Shown: piece after piece, positions 1 to 8,859 of the stretch
Layout: each line of letters opens with the position of its first letter
Position numbering within the stretch: the stretch's first letter is position 1
NCBI RefSeq assembly: GCF_002091715.1
Contig: NZ_BDAG01000021.1
Coordinates: forward strand, 47,033 to 111,032
Source of the DNA: Pseudomonas migulae NBRC 103157
GTDB taxonomy: Bacteria; Pseudomonadota; Gammaproteobacteria; Pseudomonadales; Pseudomonadaceae
DNA length: 64,000 nucleotides
Direction: 5' to 3'
Translations under genes and position numbers: made by a program
The notes under the pieces: model-generated
What the model was told of the DNA's origin: nothing
The model's input: the letters and a program-made list of their open reading frames with translations, nothing else
Databases searched by the model: none

Positions 1-1006
1 AGTCATGGGCGATGGACAGTTGTTGCTGTTGCTCGGCATTCAGCGGGCCGTCCAGGGAAAGGGCGATCATCCCCAGCAAGCCGTTGAGAGGCGTGCGGAT
101 CTCGTGGCTCATGTTGGCGAGAAATGCCGAGCGCGCTTCCGCCATGTCCAGGGCCGTGCTGCGCGCGACTTCCAGTTCCTGATTGGACTGGCTGAGCCGG
201 CTGTTGATTGCCTTGAGCTCTGCAGTGCGCGCCGACACGATGTTTTCCAGTTGCCCGAGGTAGTCGGTCAGGCGGTTTTCGGCGTTGCGCCGCTGCTGGA
301 TCTCAGTGGCGATGTTTTCGAACTGCTGGTTGGCAACTTTGACGAGCACACCGATTTCATCGTTTTCATGGCCCGCCGGGTACTCCAGCCAGGTGGGTTC
401 AACGCTGCGCGGATCGCGGCTGCTGAGTTCGCGGATGACTCGCACCAGCGGTTTGGTCAGCATCACGTAGAACAACGCCAGCAGGATGCCGGTCAGGAGC
501 AGGCTGCGGGCGAACCCGTTGAGCAGGGTGATTTCGGCCCGGCGCAGGAACCGGTTGCCGAATGAATAGGTGTCGACGTCCAGGCGCAGCGTGCCGAGGG
601 ATTCGCTCGGCAAGTGATCCAGATACAGACGGTCTTCGAATACGCGGTCGGCACCAAACAGGAAGTCGCTGATCACCCGGTAGCCGCTCTGCACGCCGGG
701 CCGCTTGACGCTGGCCAGCACGGTGCCGTTGTTGTCGGTCAGTTGCGCACCGATGATCGCCGGTGAGCGCAGCAGGCCCAGGGTCAGTTCCTGGGCGAGT
801 TCGGCGTCGATGTTGTAGGCAATGCGTGAGGCGGGGTTATGGCTGATTTCCAGTAAAGACAGTATTTCCCGGTTGATGGAGGCGTCTTCACTGGCATAAT
901 CGATGCCTATTTGCAGCAGGCTTAGCAGCGTGCCCAGAATGAAACCGACCAGCACGGTAAGCCGGGCTTGCTTGTAGGACAGCCGGTTGGTGAACTTGAT
1001 ATCCAT
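1..1006 (-). CDS. sagS: Hybrid sensor histidine kinase SagS, N-terminal part (cut by window edge)
   Basis: Only the N-terminal ~335 codons are inside the window; the gene continues beyond base 1. A membrane segment lies near residues 15-40, then a periplasmic sensor region, a second membrane segment near residues 155-175, a HAMP-like linker, a helical coiled-coil stretch, and the start of a HisKA domain with the phospho-acceptor motif MSHEIRTPLNG. Gene order (fRMsr gene, ATPase gene, then this kinase) matches the sagS locus of P. aeruginosa, where SagS controls the switch from surface attachment to biofilm through HptB and BfiSR. I chose the ATG at 1006; an in-frame ATG at 1048 would add 14 residues, and neither has a well-placed ribosome site. 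Kinase identity is certain; the SagS name rests on domain layout and neighbours. Confidence 0.8.
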   Translation of the reverse strand, partial: MDIKFTNRLSYKQARLTVLVGFILGTLLSLLQIGIDYASEDASINREILSLLEISHNPASRIAYNIDAELAQELTLGLLRSPAIIGAQLTDNNGTVLASVKRPGVQSGYRVISDFLFGADRVFEDRLYLDHLPSESLGTLRLDVDTYSFGNRFLRRAEITLLNGFARSLLLTGILLALFYVMLTKPLVRVIRELSSRDPRSVEPTWLEYPAGHENDEIGVLVKVANQQFENIATEIQQRRNAENRLTDYLGQLENIVSARTAELKAINSRLSQSNQELEVARSTALDMAEARSAFLANMSHEIRTPLNGLLGMIALSLDGPLNAEQQQQLSIAHD

Positions 1007-1174
1007 GGGGTGTCGAACCACTTCCGTTTCCCTTCGCTGCTCAAGCATAGTCGATCATGCATGGATACCGATGTTCTCGCGAGCCCTTGTGGAACAAGGG
1101 ATGCCCCGGGTACCGAACACCGTGTTTCGTCGCTGCAGCGCCATCATTACTGTGAACGTGCCCGAGGAGAAGAC

Positions 1175-2065
1175 GTGGATTCCCGATTGAATGCTTTTCT
1201 TGAACGCGCCGATGCCGTTCTGGCCCGTATCGAACCATTGCTGCCTGCACCTCGGCAAGCCATCGACTGGACGCATTGCCTGGCTGCACGCTGGCAGCGC
1301 GAGGGACGCAGCGGTTTTCTGTTGCCGCTGCAAGTCAGCCTCGACATGCGTTTGTCCGACCTGATCGGTGTCGATCGGCAACTGGAGCAACTGGGGCGCA
1401 ATACCCAACAGTTCATCGACGGCATGCCGGCCAACCACGCACTGCTCTGGGGCTCGCGTGGCACCGGTAAATCGTCGCTGGTGCGCGCTTTGCTGGCCGA
1501 ACACGCCCAGGCGGGTCTGCGGTTGATCGAAATCGAGCGCGATCACCTGGCGGACTTGCCGCGGGTGGTCGAACAGATTGCAAAATTGCCCCAGCGCTTC
1601 GTGCTGTTCTGCGATGACCTGTCGTTCGAATCGGGTGAAGGTGATTATCGCGTGCTCAAGAGCGTTCTTGATGGTTCTCTCGAACAGGCACCGGACAACG
1701 TTTTGCTGTACGCCACGTCCAACCGTCGCCATCTGGTGCCGGAAAAGGAAAGCGATAACGAAAACTGGAAACGGGTCGACGGCGAACTGCATCCCAGCGA
1801 GGCCGTGGAAGACAAGATCGCGCTGTCGGACCGTTTTGGCCTGTGGTTGTCGTTCTATCCGTTTACCCAGGAACACTTCCTCAATGTGGTCGAGCACTGG
1901 ATCGGTCAACTGGCCGACAAGGCCGGCCTCAAGTGGCAGCGTGACGAAGAACTGGACATCCTCGCGGTGCGCTGGGCCACCGGCCGGGGCAACCGCAACG
2001 GACGTTGCGCCTATCAATTTGCCCGCTATTGGGTCGGGCTGAAGCTGTTGGAGCACAAGGCATGA
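1175..2065 (+). CDS. P-loop ATPase, DUF815 family
   Basis: A 296-residue protein with a clear Walker A motif (LLWGSRGTGKSSLVRAL, about residues 90-106) and a Walker B-like stretch (FVLFCDDLSF) typical of the DUF815 AAA-like ATPases. The biochemical role of this family is not established. The GTG at 1175 was chosen because GAGGAGA lies 6-11 bases before it and the recognisable family sequence begins there; the frame stays open further upstream, over the promoter side of sagS, but that part looks non-coding. The stop overlaps the next gene's start in an ATGA, so the two are translationally coupled. The same pairing is found in P. aeruginosa next to sagS. Confidence 0.85.
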   Translation: MDSRLNAFLERADAVLARIEPLLPAPRQAIDWTHCLAARWQREGRSGFLLPLQVSLDMRLSDLIGVDRQLEQLGRNTQQFIDGMPANHALLWGSRGTGKSSLVRALLAEHAQAGLRLIEIERDHLADLPRVVEQIAKLPQRFVLFCDDLSFESGEGDYRVLKSVLDGSLEQAPDNVLLYATSNRRHLVPEKESDNENWKRVDGELHPSEAVEDKIALSDRFGLWLSFYPFTQEHFLNVVEHWIGQLADKAGLKWQRDEELDILAVRWATGRGNRNGRCAYQFARYWVGLKLLEHKA

Positions 2066-2544
2066 TCGATTTACAACAAAGCGGCCGGGGCCTCGAAGGC
2101 TACGGCATGCTGCACGCACAGCTGGAATCCTTGCTGGCGGACGAGCGGGACTTCATCGCCAATGCCGCGCAGTTTTCTGCGTTTCTGTACAACCAGCTCG
2201 ATGACCTGAACTGGGCTGGTTTCTACCTCAATCGCAACGAAGAACTGGTGCTCGGCCCGTTCCAGGGGCAAATCGCCTGCGTGCGAATTCCCTTCGGTCG
2301 CGGCGTCTGCGGCACGGCGGCGGCGACGTTGCAGACGCAGTTGGTCGAAGACGTGCACGCTTTCCCCGGACATATTGCCTGCGACAGCGCGTCGAACAGC
2401 GAGCTCGTCGTGCCATTGGTCAAGGACGGTCGCCTGATCGGCGTGCTGGACCTCGACAGCCCGAAACTCGCTCGGTTTACCGCTGACGATCAAGCCGGCA
2501 TTGAAAAGCTGGCGGCCATTTTCCTGCGCCTGACCGATTGCTGA
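2062..2544 (+). CDS. msrC: Free methionine-(R)-sulfoxide reductase (GAF domain)
   Basis: A 160-residue single GAF-domain protein. It shows the signature of the fRMsr family: LNWAGFYL near residue 50, then three cysteines in the segment ACVRIPFGRGVCGTAA and HIACDS that correspond to the catalytic and resolving cysteines of E. coli YebR/MsrC, followed by ELVVPLVKDGRLIGVLDLDSP. The enzyme reduces free methionine-R-sulfoxide in the cytoplasm, using thioredoxin as reductant in characterised members. The ATG at 2062 overlaps the stop of the ATPase gene by four bases. Its stop codon abuts the stop codon of the convergent HD-GYP gene within the palindrome TGATCA. Confidence 0.9.
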   Translation: MIDLQQSGRGLEGYGMLHAQLESLLADERDFIANAAQFSAFLYNQLDDLNWAGFYLNRNEELVLGPFQGQIACVRIPFGRGVCGTAAATLQTQLVEDVHAFPGHIACDSASNSELVVPLVKDGRLIGVLDLDSPKLARFTADDQAGIEKLAAIFLRLTDC

Positions 2545-5493
2545 TCATGCCCTGAGGCCTGCCTTGGCCAGCAGGCCTGACGGATCCACCGCGTCGATCT
2601 GCTGTGGATCAAGGAATCGATCGGCGTACTGCCGGTAGATCTCGGCGTTGATGAACAGCCCGAACAATTCGGGGTCAATGTGGGCATCACGGCACATCGT
2701 GGCCATGATGCCCAGCGCTTCGCTCAAGGATTTGGCTTTCTTGTAAGGGCGATCAGCGGCGGTCAGCGCTTCGAAAATATCGGCAATCGCCATCATTCGC
2801 GCCGGCAGGCTCATTTCTTCGCGCTTCAACTGTTTGGGGTAACCGGTGCCGTCCATTTTTTCGTGGTGGCCGCCGGCGATTTCCGCGACGTTGTTGAGGT
2901 GGCCGGGGAAGGGCAGGTGGCTGAGCATCATGATCGTCTGCACCATGTGGTGATTGATGATGTAACGCTCCTCGCGGGTCAGGGTGCCCCGGGCAATGCT
3001 CAGGTTGTAGAGTTCGCCCCGGTTGTACTTGTAGCGCGGCACGTCGAGTTTGAAACCCCAGGGATTGTCTTCGGGAATCAGTTCGCCCTCGGCGCGTTCG
3101 AACAGGTGCTCGGGTTTGTCCGCCAGCAATGGCTCGCTGACCGGCAGCGTCGGTGCCGGTGTTCGCGCCTGGCGCCGGTTCTCTTCCCAGGAAACGCCCA
3201 ATCGGTCATCCAGGGTTCGGGTCCAGGTACGTTGAGCCAGGCTGCGCAGGCGTTGCAGATCGGCATCGGCCATCGCCTCGCCGCCCAGATTGCAACGGGC
3301 AACAAACGCAAAATCATCGTCGAGCCCCGCCAGCGTGGCATTGCGCAGTTCCGCCAGGTGCTGCTCGTCGCCGCCCAGGGCAATGGCCTGCCAGTAACTG
3401 ATCCAGGCATCGCGCTTGAGCACTTCGAAGCGGGTGCGGATTTCGTGAATGCGGTCGTTCAGGGTTTCCAGCTTGGTGGCTTTATCGACAACGTATTCCG
3501 GCGTCGTGACCTTGCCGCAATCGTGCAGCCACGCAGCGATGTGCAGCGCCTCCCACTCGTCTTCGGTGGGTTGATAACCGCTGAAAGCGGGGTCCTGACT
3601 GACCGCGGCAGCCTGGGCGAGCATCAAGGTCAGCGCCGGCACGCGCTGGCAGTGACCGCCGGTGTAGGGGCTTTTGGCATCAATCGCACCGGCCAGCAGT
3701 TGAATGAAGGCATCCAGCAACTGTTTCTGTTTGGCTTGAAGGCGTTGACTTTCGATACTCACGGCGGCCGCACCGGACACGGCCTGAAGGAACGCAATGC
3801 GGTCCGGACGAAGTTTCTCGAGATCGCTTTGATCCCCGCTGTCCTCCAGCAACAGGATCAGCAAGCCCACGGTTTCGTTATGACGATTGTGCAGGCGGAT
3901 ACCGATCAGATGCACCCGCGGACACTCCATCGCCAGCAACACTTTCTGCAAATCCCCCGCTTGTTCGAAACCGAGATTGATGACCACATTATCGGCCTTC
4001 GACAGCTGCCGCAGCCATGCCGGGCTTTGTGGATCGCCGGGTTCGTGGCCGCGAACATCGAACGCTGGCAAGGCCTGTGAGATGCCGTCGATGACCAGAC
4101 CGTGAGGCTGCATGCGATCACCGTCATTTTCCCGCAGGTAGATCAGGCCGGCCTGGGCCTGGCCGATTTTCACGGTTTCGAACAATACCCGTTCCAGCAA
4201 GGGCGCGAACCGCGTCTCGGCGCTCAGGCTGCCGGTGATCTGGAAAAAACTCGCCAGGGTATCTTTCATGCGGCCCATCGACACACTCAGTTGGTCGACT
4301 TCGAGCACCAGCGAGCGACGGGAGACGGGGAATCTGAAATTGAAACTGCGAATGGCATCGGCTTCCTGCACCAGCGCTCGCAGGGGCTTGACCAGAATTC
4401 TCGAGGTCAGCCAGCCCAGCGGCAGGCACAACAGCAACGTGGCCAACGTGATCAACGCGCCTTGCCAGCGTATGCGATAGGCATCGGCGAGCAATTCGTC
4501 TTCCGGTACCAGCAGCGCCAGTTGCAGACCCTGTGGGCCACCTTCCCGCATGTGGCTGCGGGCAACGATCCATTGGCGGCCGGCGGCCTTCAGCCGGTTG
4601 CCCGGGGGTGGATTGTTCAGCAATGCGCCGAGGCCGGGACTCAGGTCGGCGGCCTTGCTCAGCCGGGGAGTCTGGTCGTCGACGATCAGCTTGCTGCTGT
4701 CGGGGTAAGCGATGGCATAGCCTTCGGCATCGAACAGCACGATTTCGGTACTGGGGGTGACGACATGTTTGGCCAGGGTCGCGGACAGTTCCGCCAGCGT
4801 CAGGTCGGCGCCCAGGATGGCGTGTGCACCGCTGCGGCGGGCCAGGGTGGTACCGACGTTGTGAGTGGAGAAAAAGAGGTAGGGTTCGGTGGTGATCTGA
4901 TCGCTTTCGCTGCGGGCATTGGAAAACCAGGCGCGTGTTCGTGGATCGTAGGTGTCGTCTGGATTGTCCTGGCGGCTGATCGGGTTCAGGTCGTGATCGA
5001 AAAACAATGATTGGGAGTGCACCTGGTCGCTGCCGCTGTTCCTCTCGATGCTCCACACCTGATAAGCCGCGGTACCCGGTGCTTTGAGCAGGGTTTTCAA
5101 GGCGTCGGTTCGCAAGGGCCGAACCATGAAGAAATCACCGTTGTCGTAGCCCAGGTACAGCGAGGCCAGGTCAGGGTTGTCCTTGAGCGACTGGCTGAAG
5201 GGGCCGAGCAACGCCAGGCGTTCTTCCAGGTTCGTAGCCTGCGCTGCCGGGTTGTATACCAGCAGGCTCAACAGATGATGGATGGGCTCATAGGTGGCGT
5301 GCAGGTCCAGCCGGACGTCCTGCTCGATGCGCTCGAAGAGCTTTTCACTGCTGGAAAGAATGATCTGCGTGGTTTGCCGATAGTTGAAAATGCCCAGCAC
5401 CACACCGGTCAGCAGCAACAGCAGGGTAAACATCACACTGATGTGCACGTGCAGGGGAAACCGCCGTTGATCCGGGCGCAGTGGGCTGGGCAT
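2545..5493 (-). CDS. Membrane HD-GYP phosphodiesterase with periplasmic sensor, HAMP and GAF domains
   Basis: A 982-residue inner-membrane protein. Order of parts: short cytoplasmic N-terminus, membrane helix near residues 18-40, large dCache-like periplasmic domain, second membrane helix near residue 350, HAMP, a GAF-like region (about 430-580), then an HD-GYP domain. The catalytic motifs are present: GGHCQRV, WLHDCGK, and HHEKMDGTGYPKQL. HD-GYP enzymes hydrolyse cyclic di-GMP. An unusual insertion of roughly 150 residues separates the HD motif from the IINHHMVQT segment. The ATG at 5493 was preferred over one 14 codons upstream because GGAG stands 9 bases before it. It lies 48 bp downstream of the hybrid kinase gene on the same strand and may be its third cistron. 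The ligand of the sensor domain is unknown. Confidence 0.85.
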   Translation of the reverse strand: MPSPLRPDQRRFPLHVHISVMFTLLLLLTGVVLGIFNYRQTTQIILSSSEKLFERIEQDVRLDLHATYEPIHHLLSLLVYNPAAQATNLEERLALLGPFSQSLKDNPDLASLYLGYDNGDFFMVRPLRTDALKTLLKAPGTAAYQVWSIERNSGSDQVHSQSLFFDHDLNPISRQDNPDDTYDPRTRAWFSNARSESDQITTEPYLFFSTHNVGTTLARRSGAHAILGADLTLAELSATLAKHVVTPSTEIVLFDAEGYAIAYPDSSKLIVDDQTPRLSKAADLSPGLGALLNNPPPGNRLKAAGRQWIVARSHMREGGPQGLQLALLVPEDELLADAYRIRWQGALITLATLLLCLPLGWLTSRILVKPLRALVQEADAIRSFNFRFPVSRRSLVLEVDQLSVSMGRMKDTLASFFQITGSLSAETRFAPLLERVLFETVKIGQAQAGLIYLRENDGDRMQPHGLVIDGISQALPAFDVRGHEPGDPQSPAWLRQLSKADNVVINLGFEQAGDLQKVLLAMECPRVHLIGIRLHNRHNETVGLLILLLEDSGDQSDLEKLRPDRIAFLQAVSGAAAVSIESQRLQAKQKQLLDAFIQLLAGAIDAKSPYTGGHCQRVPALTLMLAQAAAVSQDPAFSGYQPTEDEWEALHIAAWLHDCGKVTTPEYVVDKATKLETLNDRIHEIRTRFEVLKRDAWISYWQAIALGGDEQHLAELRNATLAGLDDDFAFVARCNLGGEAMADADLQRLRSLAQRTWTRTLDDRLGVSWEENRRQARTPAPTLPVSEPLLADKPEHLFERAEGELIPEDNPWGFKLDVPRYKYNRGELYNLSIARGTLTREERYIINHHMVQTIMMLSHLPFPGHLNNVAEIAGGHHEKMDGTGYPKQLKREEMSLPARMMAIADIFEALTAADRPYKKAKSLSEALGIMATMCRDAHIDPELFGLFINAEIYRQYADRFLDPQQIDAVDPSGLLAKAGLRA

Positions 5494-5541
5494 TGCGGTC
5501 ACTCCATGAGGTTTAACACACTGCTCAGCGACCAAGCATAG

Positions 5542-8500
5542 TTAAGGCTCCATCATTCTGCTTTTGTCGTTTTGCCCAATTTGTTGCTGCAATGCCTGCT
5601 CCAGCTCGTGCATCGCGCGTTCTACGGCCATCCTGCATCTGGCCACTTCGTCAGGATCAAAAACCTGATGGCAGACCTGTTCGAGCGCCTCGCAGCTGTC
5701 AATTAATCGGGAGGCTTGGACAATCCTGGCGGCGCCCTTGATTTTGTGGGCGATATCGAGAAACGACTGCGGGTCGTTTGAGCGGGATAACGCCTGCAGC
5801 GCTTGGCGGTCCAGACGGTTGCTGCTGAGGAGCTCGGTCAACAATCGCAAGTCCAATGCCGGGTTGCCCCCCGTCAACAAGTGCAGCCCTTTCAGGCTGA
5901 AGGCGGGACTGCGGTCGGTCGGTACGATGCCGGCAATCCATTGACTCAAGGCGGTCAGCGTCAGCGGCTTGAACAGGCAGTCGTCCATCCCGGCCTGTTT
6001 GCAGCGCTGTCTTTCTTCCGGTTGTGCGTTGGCGGTAAAGCCCAGAACGGTGCAGGGTGGACGTTCGGATTGCTGTTCATGGTCGCGTATAGCGCGAGCG
6101 AGTTCGTATCCATTCATGACGGGCATGTTGCAGTCGACGATCACCAGATCGAACAGCCCTGTTTTCCACGCTTCGAAGCCTGCCTCGCCATCCTCGGCAA
6201 CGCTGAATCGATGCCCCAGAAACTCGAGCTGCTGGCACATCAGCAAGCGATTGGCCGGATGATCGTCGACCACCAGAATGTTCAAGGGGGCAGTGGAGGT
6301 GTGGATTGACGTTTCGGTGATTTGCGGCATCTGCTCGAGTGGCAAAGTGGGCAGAAGCAGCGAAACCTGGACCTGCGTGCCGACTCCCGGCTGGCTGTCC
6401 AATTGCAGACTGCCGCCCATCATTTCGCACAGGCTACGGCTGATCACCAGACCCAGGCCGGCGCCGCCTCTGCCCGACTGCCCGGTGCCATTGGCCTGTG
6501 CGAAAGGTTCGAACAGTCGTCGTTGATCCTGTTCGCTGATCCCGATGCCGCTGTCCTCAACCTGCAACAGCATCCGGACTTGCTCGGGTTCAGTGGTCGC
6601 AAGCAGCTCGACGGTGATCCTGACCTGGCCGTGTTCCGTGAATTTGATGGCGTTGCTGACCAGGTTCGACAACACCTGTTTGAAACGCATCGGGTCCAGC
6701 AGGACATCGATCGCCGGATTGGCCGGGTTGAATTCCAGCAGCAGTTCAAGGTTTTTCTGACGGGCCAGGCCCTCGAAGATCCGCGCGACCGACCCCACGA
6801 TTTCGCTCGGATTCACGCGCTCCGGGCTCAGGCTCAGACGCCCGGATTCGATCCGGGCAATGTCGAGAATATCGCCGATCAGTTCCAGCAGGTCCTTGGC
6901 CGAGTTGTAGGCCACGTCAATGGCCGGACGGTCTGGATGGTTGTTCTCGATGCGTTTCAGCGTCAGTTCGAGCATACCGATGACGGCATTCATCGGCGTA
7001 CGGATCTCATGGCTCATGGTCGCCAGAAACGTGCTTTTGGCGCGGTTGGCTTCGTCGGCGCGTTCCTTCGCGCAGCGCAGCTCCTCGAACAGTTGGCGCC
7101 GCTCGATCAATTGATCGTTCAGCGCGCGCTCGGCCGCCTGACGCTGCTTGATCTGGCGACGCATGTAGGCATTCCAGGCCGCGGACAGCAGCAGCAACAC
7201 GCCAGCCCCGATCACGATCTGATAGAACAATCGCTGGTAGTTGCGCCAGGTGCTTTGCGAGGACGCCGAATAGCCACGCCATCGGCTGTTGATGATGCCC
7301 AGTTCTTCCGGTGCGATGCTCAGGAGTGCCTTGTTGAGGATGGCGTTGAGCACTTTGGCATCGCGTCCGGTCGCCAGGGAAAAGGCGGCCTGCCGGGTAC
7401 CTATGGTGGTCCGGATTTGAAGTGTGTGCTCGAAAAGCCGTGATGAAATGAAGTAGTTGGCTATGACCAGTGAATTCACCGCACCTTCTGCCTTGCCTTC
7501 GGCGAGCAACTCTACCGCGCTGAACGTGTCCGGTGTTTCAATCAACTTGATCCGCGGGAACTCGCGGCGCAGGTAATCCACCAGGGGGCTGCCCTGGGCG
7601 ATGGTCAGGCGTTTGCCCGCCAACTGCTCAAGGTTTGCCGGGCTGTCGGCGGCCTTGCGAGTCAGAAGGACAAAGGAGTTTTGCAGATAGGGGCGGGTGA
7701 AGTTCAGCGCTGTATCGCGTTCGGCGCTGGGGAGCAGGGCGGCGATCACGTCGGCTTTGTTTTCCTTGATCTGTACGATCATCTCGTCATCGCTTCGACT
7801 GCGATGGATGTCGAAACGCAGGCCGGTCCGCAACCTGATCAGTTCAAGCAGGTCCGCGGTGACACCGCGAAAATTGCCATTGCTGTCGAAAAACGACAGC
7901 GGCGCAAGGGCCTCATTGACCACCACGCGCACGACTGGATGTTGCGCCAGCCACTGTTCCTCGGGGGCGCTGAGTTGTAGCTTCTGGTCGGTGAGAAGAA
8001 TGTCACTGCCGGCACTCCAGCGCTCGGCGATGTTCTGCCGTTCGCTGGCGGGAATGGCCATGAGCATGGCATTGATGATCCCGAGCAATTGCGGGTTGTG
8101 CCTGTGCACGGCAAAGCTGAAACCGTGGGCTTCGTGTTTGCCGAAGTTGGCCATGCGGATGTTGTTCAGGTAACCCTTGTTGATCATGTAATGGGTCGAG
8201 ATGGTGTCGCCCAGGAAGACGTCGGCCTGATCGAAGGCCACCGCATTGATCGCATTCTGGTAGGACGGATAGGACGTAATGATCGCCTTGGGGTAGAGGG
8301 CCCTGACTTCTTCCAGTGGCAAATAGTGATACACCATGCTCAGCCGCAAGCCGGCAAGGCCATCGGTCAGGGATCGGTTTTCTCCCTCCCGCGTCACCAG
8401 AACCGGCTGGTCAACGGCGTAGGGAGTAGAAAGCACGATATCGGCGTTGTGAGCCTCAAAGCCATTGGCGGTGCCGAGCAGATCGACCTCACCTTTTTCC

Positions 8501-8859
8501 AGTGCCTTGATGGCAGCCCCGCGGGACGCAAAGCGCTGGACCTTGACCGGCAAACCGAGGGTCTTGCCGAGGATGCCTGCGTAATCGGCGGTGAAACCTT
8601 CGTAGTCCTTGCCGCTGACGGTCATGTCAAAAGGAGGATAGTCCGGGGCCGACGTGCCCAGGATCAGTTCGCGCTTACTCGTTATCCATTGTCGTTGCGA
8701 TGGATCCAGTTGGACGTCCAGCTGCCTGATAGTCGAGCGACTGAGCAGGGTGAAGTGTTCGCTGGCAGTCTGCGAAGCAGGCACTGAAGTGCTCAGGCAT
8801 AAACCTGCAGCTACGAGAATCAGATAATCCTTTATACGACGGGGCATCCTGCGTCTCAC
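5542..8859 (-). CDS. BvgS/EvgS-like hybrid histidine kinase with two solute-binding sensor domains
   Basis: A 1105-residue unorthodox kinase. After a signal-like N-terminus come two tandem SBP_bac_3 (Venus flytrap) domains, the first with the typical SAPDYPPFD lead-in and the second starting after WLAQHPVVRVVVNEALAP. A membrane helix near residue 550 (IVIGAGVLLLLSAAW) leads into HisKA (ATMSHEIRTPMNAVIGM), HATPase (NAIKFTEHGQ, DSGIGIS, GGAGLGLVIS), a receiver (VVDDHPANR; phosphorylatable Asp in VIVDCNMPVMNG; Lys in FKPL) and a C-terminal Hpt domain (AHKIKGAARIV). This is the four-step phosphorelay layout of BvgS, EvgS and P. aeruginosa RocS1. The GTG at 8859 overlaps the regulator's stop (GTGA) and was chosen for that coupling; an ATG at 8847 is an alternative. 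The signal bound by the periplasmic domains cannot be told from sequence. Confidence 0.9.
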   Translation of the reverse strand: MRRRMPRRIKDYLILVAAGLCLSTSVPASQTASEHFTLLSRSTIRQLDVQLDPSQRQWITSKRELILGTSAPDYPPFDMTVSGKDYEGFTADYAGILGKTLGLPVKVQRFASRGAAIKALEKGEVDLLGTANGFEAHNADIVLSTPYAVDQPVLVTREGENRSLTDGLAGLRLSMVYHYLPLEEVRALYPKAIITSYPSYQNAINAVAFDQADVFLGDTISTHYMINKGYLNNIRMANFGKHEAHGFSFAVHRHNPQLLGIINAMLMAIPASERQNIAERWSAGSDILLTDQKLQLSAPEEQWLAQHPVVRVVVNEALAPLSFFDSNGNFRGVTADLLELIRLRTGLRFDIHRSRSDDEMIVQIKENKADVIAALLPSAERDTALNFTRPYLQNSFVLLTRKAADSPANLEQLAGKRLTIAQGSPLVDYLRREFPRIKLIETPDTFSAVELLAEGKAEGAVNSLVIANYFISSRLFEHTLQIRTTIGTRQAAFSLATGRDAKVLNAILNKALLSIAPEELGIINSRWRGYSASSQSTWRNYQRLFYQIVIGAGVLLLLSAAWNAYMRRQIKQRQAAERALNDQLIERRQLFEELRCAKERADEANRAKSTFLATMSHEIRTPMNAVIGMLELTLKRIENNHPDRPAIDVAYNSAKDLLELIGDILDIARIESGRLSLSPERVNPSEIVGSVARIFEGLARQKNLELLLEFNPANPAIDVLLDPMRFKQVLSNLVSNAIKFTEHGQVRITVELLATTEPEQVRMLLQVEDSGIGISEQDQRRLFEPFAQANGTGQSGRGGAGLGLVISRSLCEMMGGSLQLDSQPGVGTQVQVSLLLPTLPLEQMPQITETSIHTSTAPLNILVVDDHPANRLLMCQQLEFLGHRFSVAEDGEAGFEAWKTGLFDLVIVDCNMPVMNGYELARAIRDHEQQSERPPCTVLGFTANAQPEERQRCKQAGMDDCLFKPLTLTALSQWIAGIVPTDRSPAFSLKGLHLLTGGNPALDLRLLTELLSSNRLDRQALQALSRSNDPQSFLDIAHKIKGAARIVQASRLIDSCEALEQVCHQVFDPDEVARCRMAVERAMHELEQALQQQIGQNDKSRMMEP

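Noticed and set aside
1055..2119. 354-codon minus-strand frame opposite the DUF815 ATPase gene
   Set aside because: The plus-strand frame has Walker motifs and gene-coupling to the reductase gene; the antisense frame shows no motif.
2680..5010. Long plus-strand frames opposite the HD-GYP gene
   Set aside because: Shadow frames with the same low-complexity composition; the minus-strand protein has clear domains.
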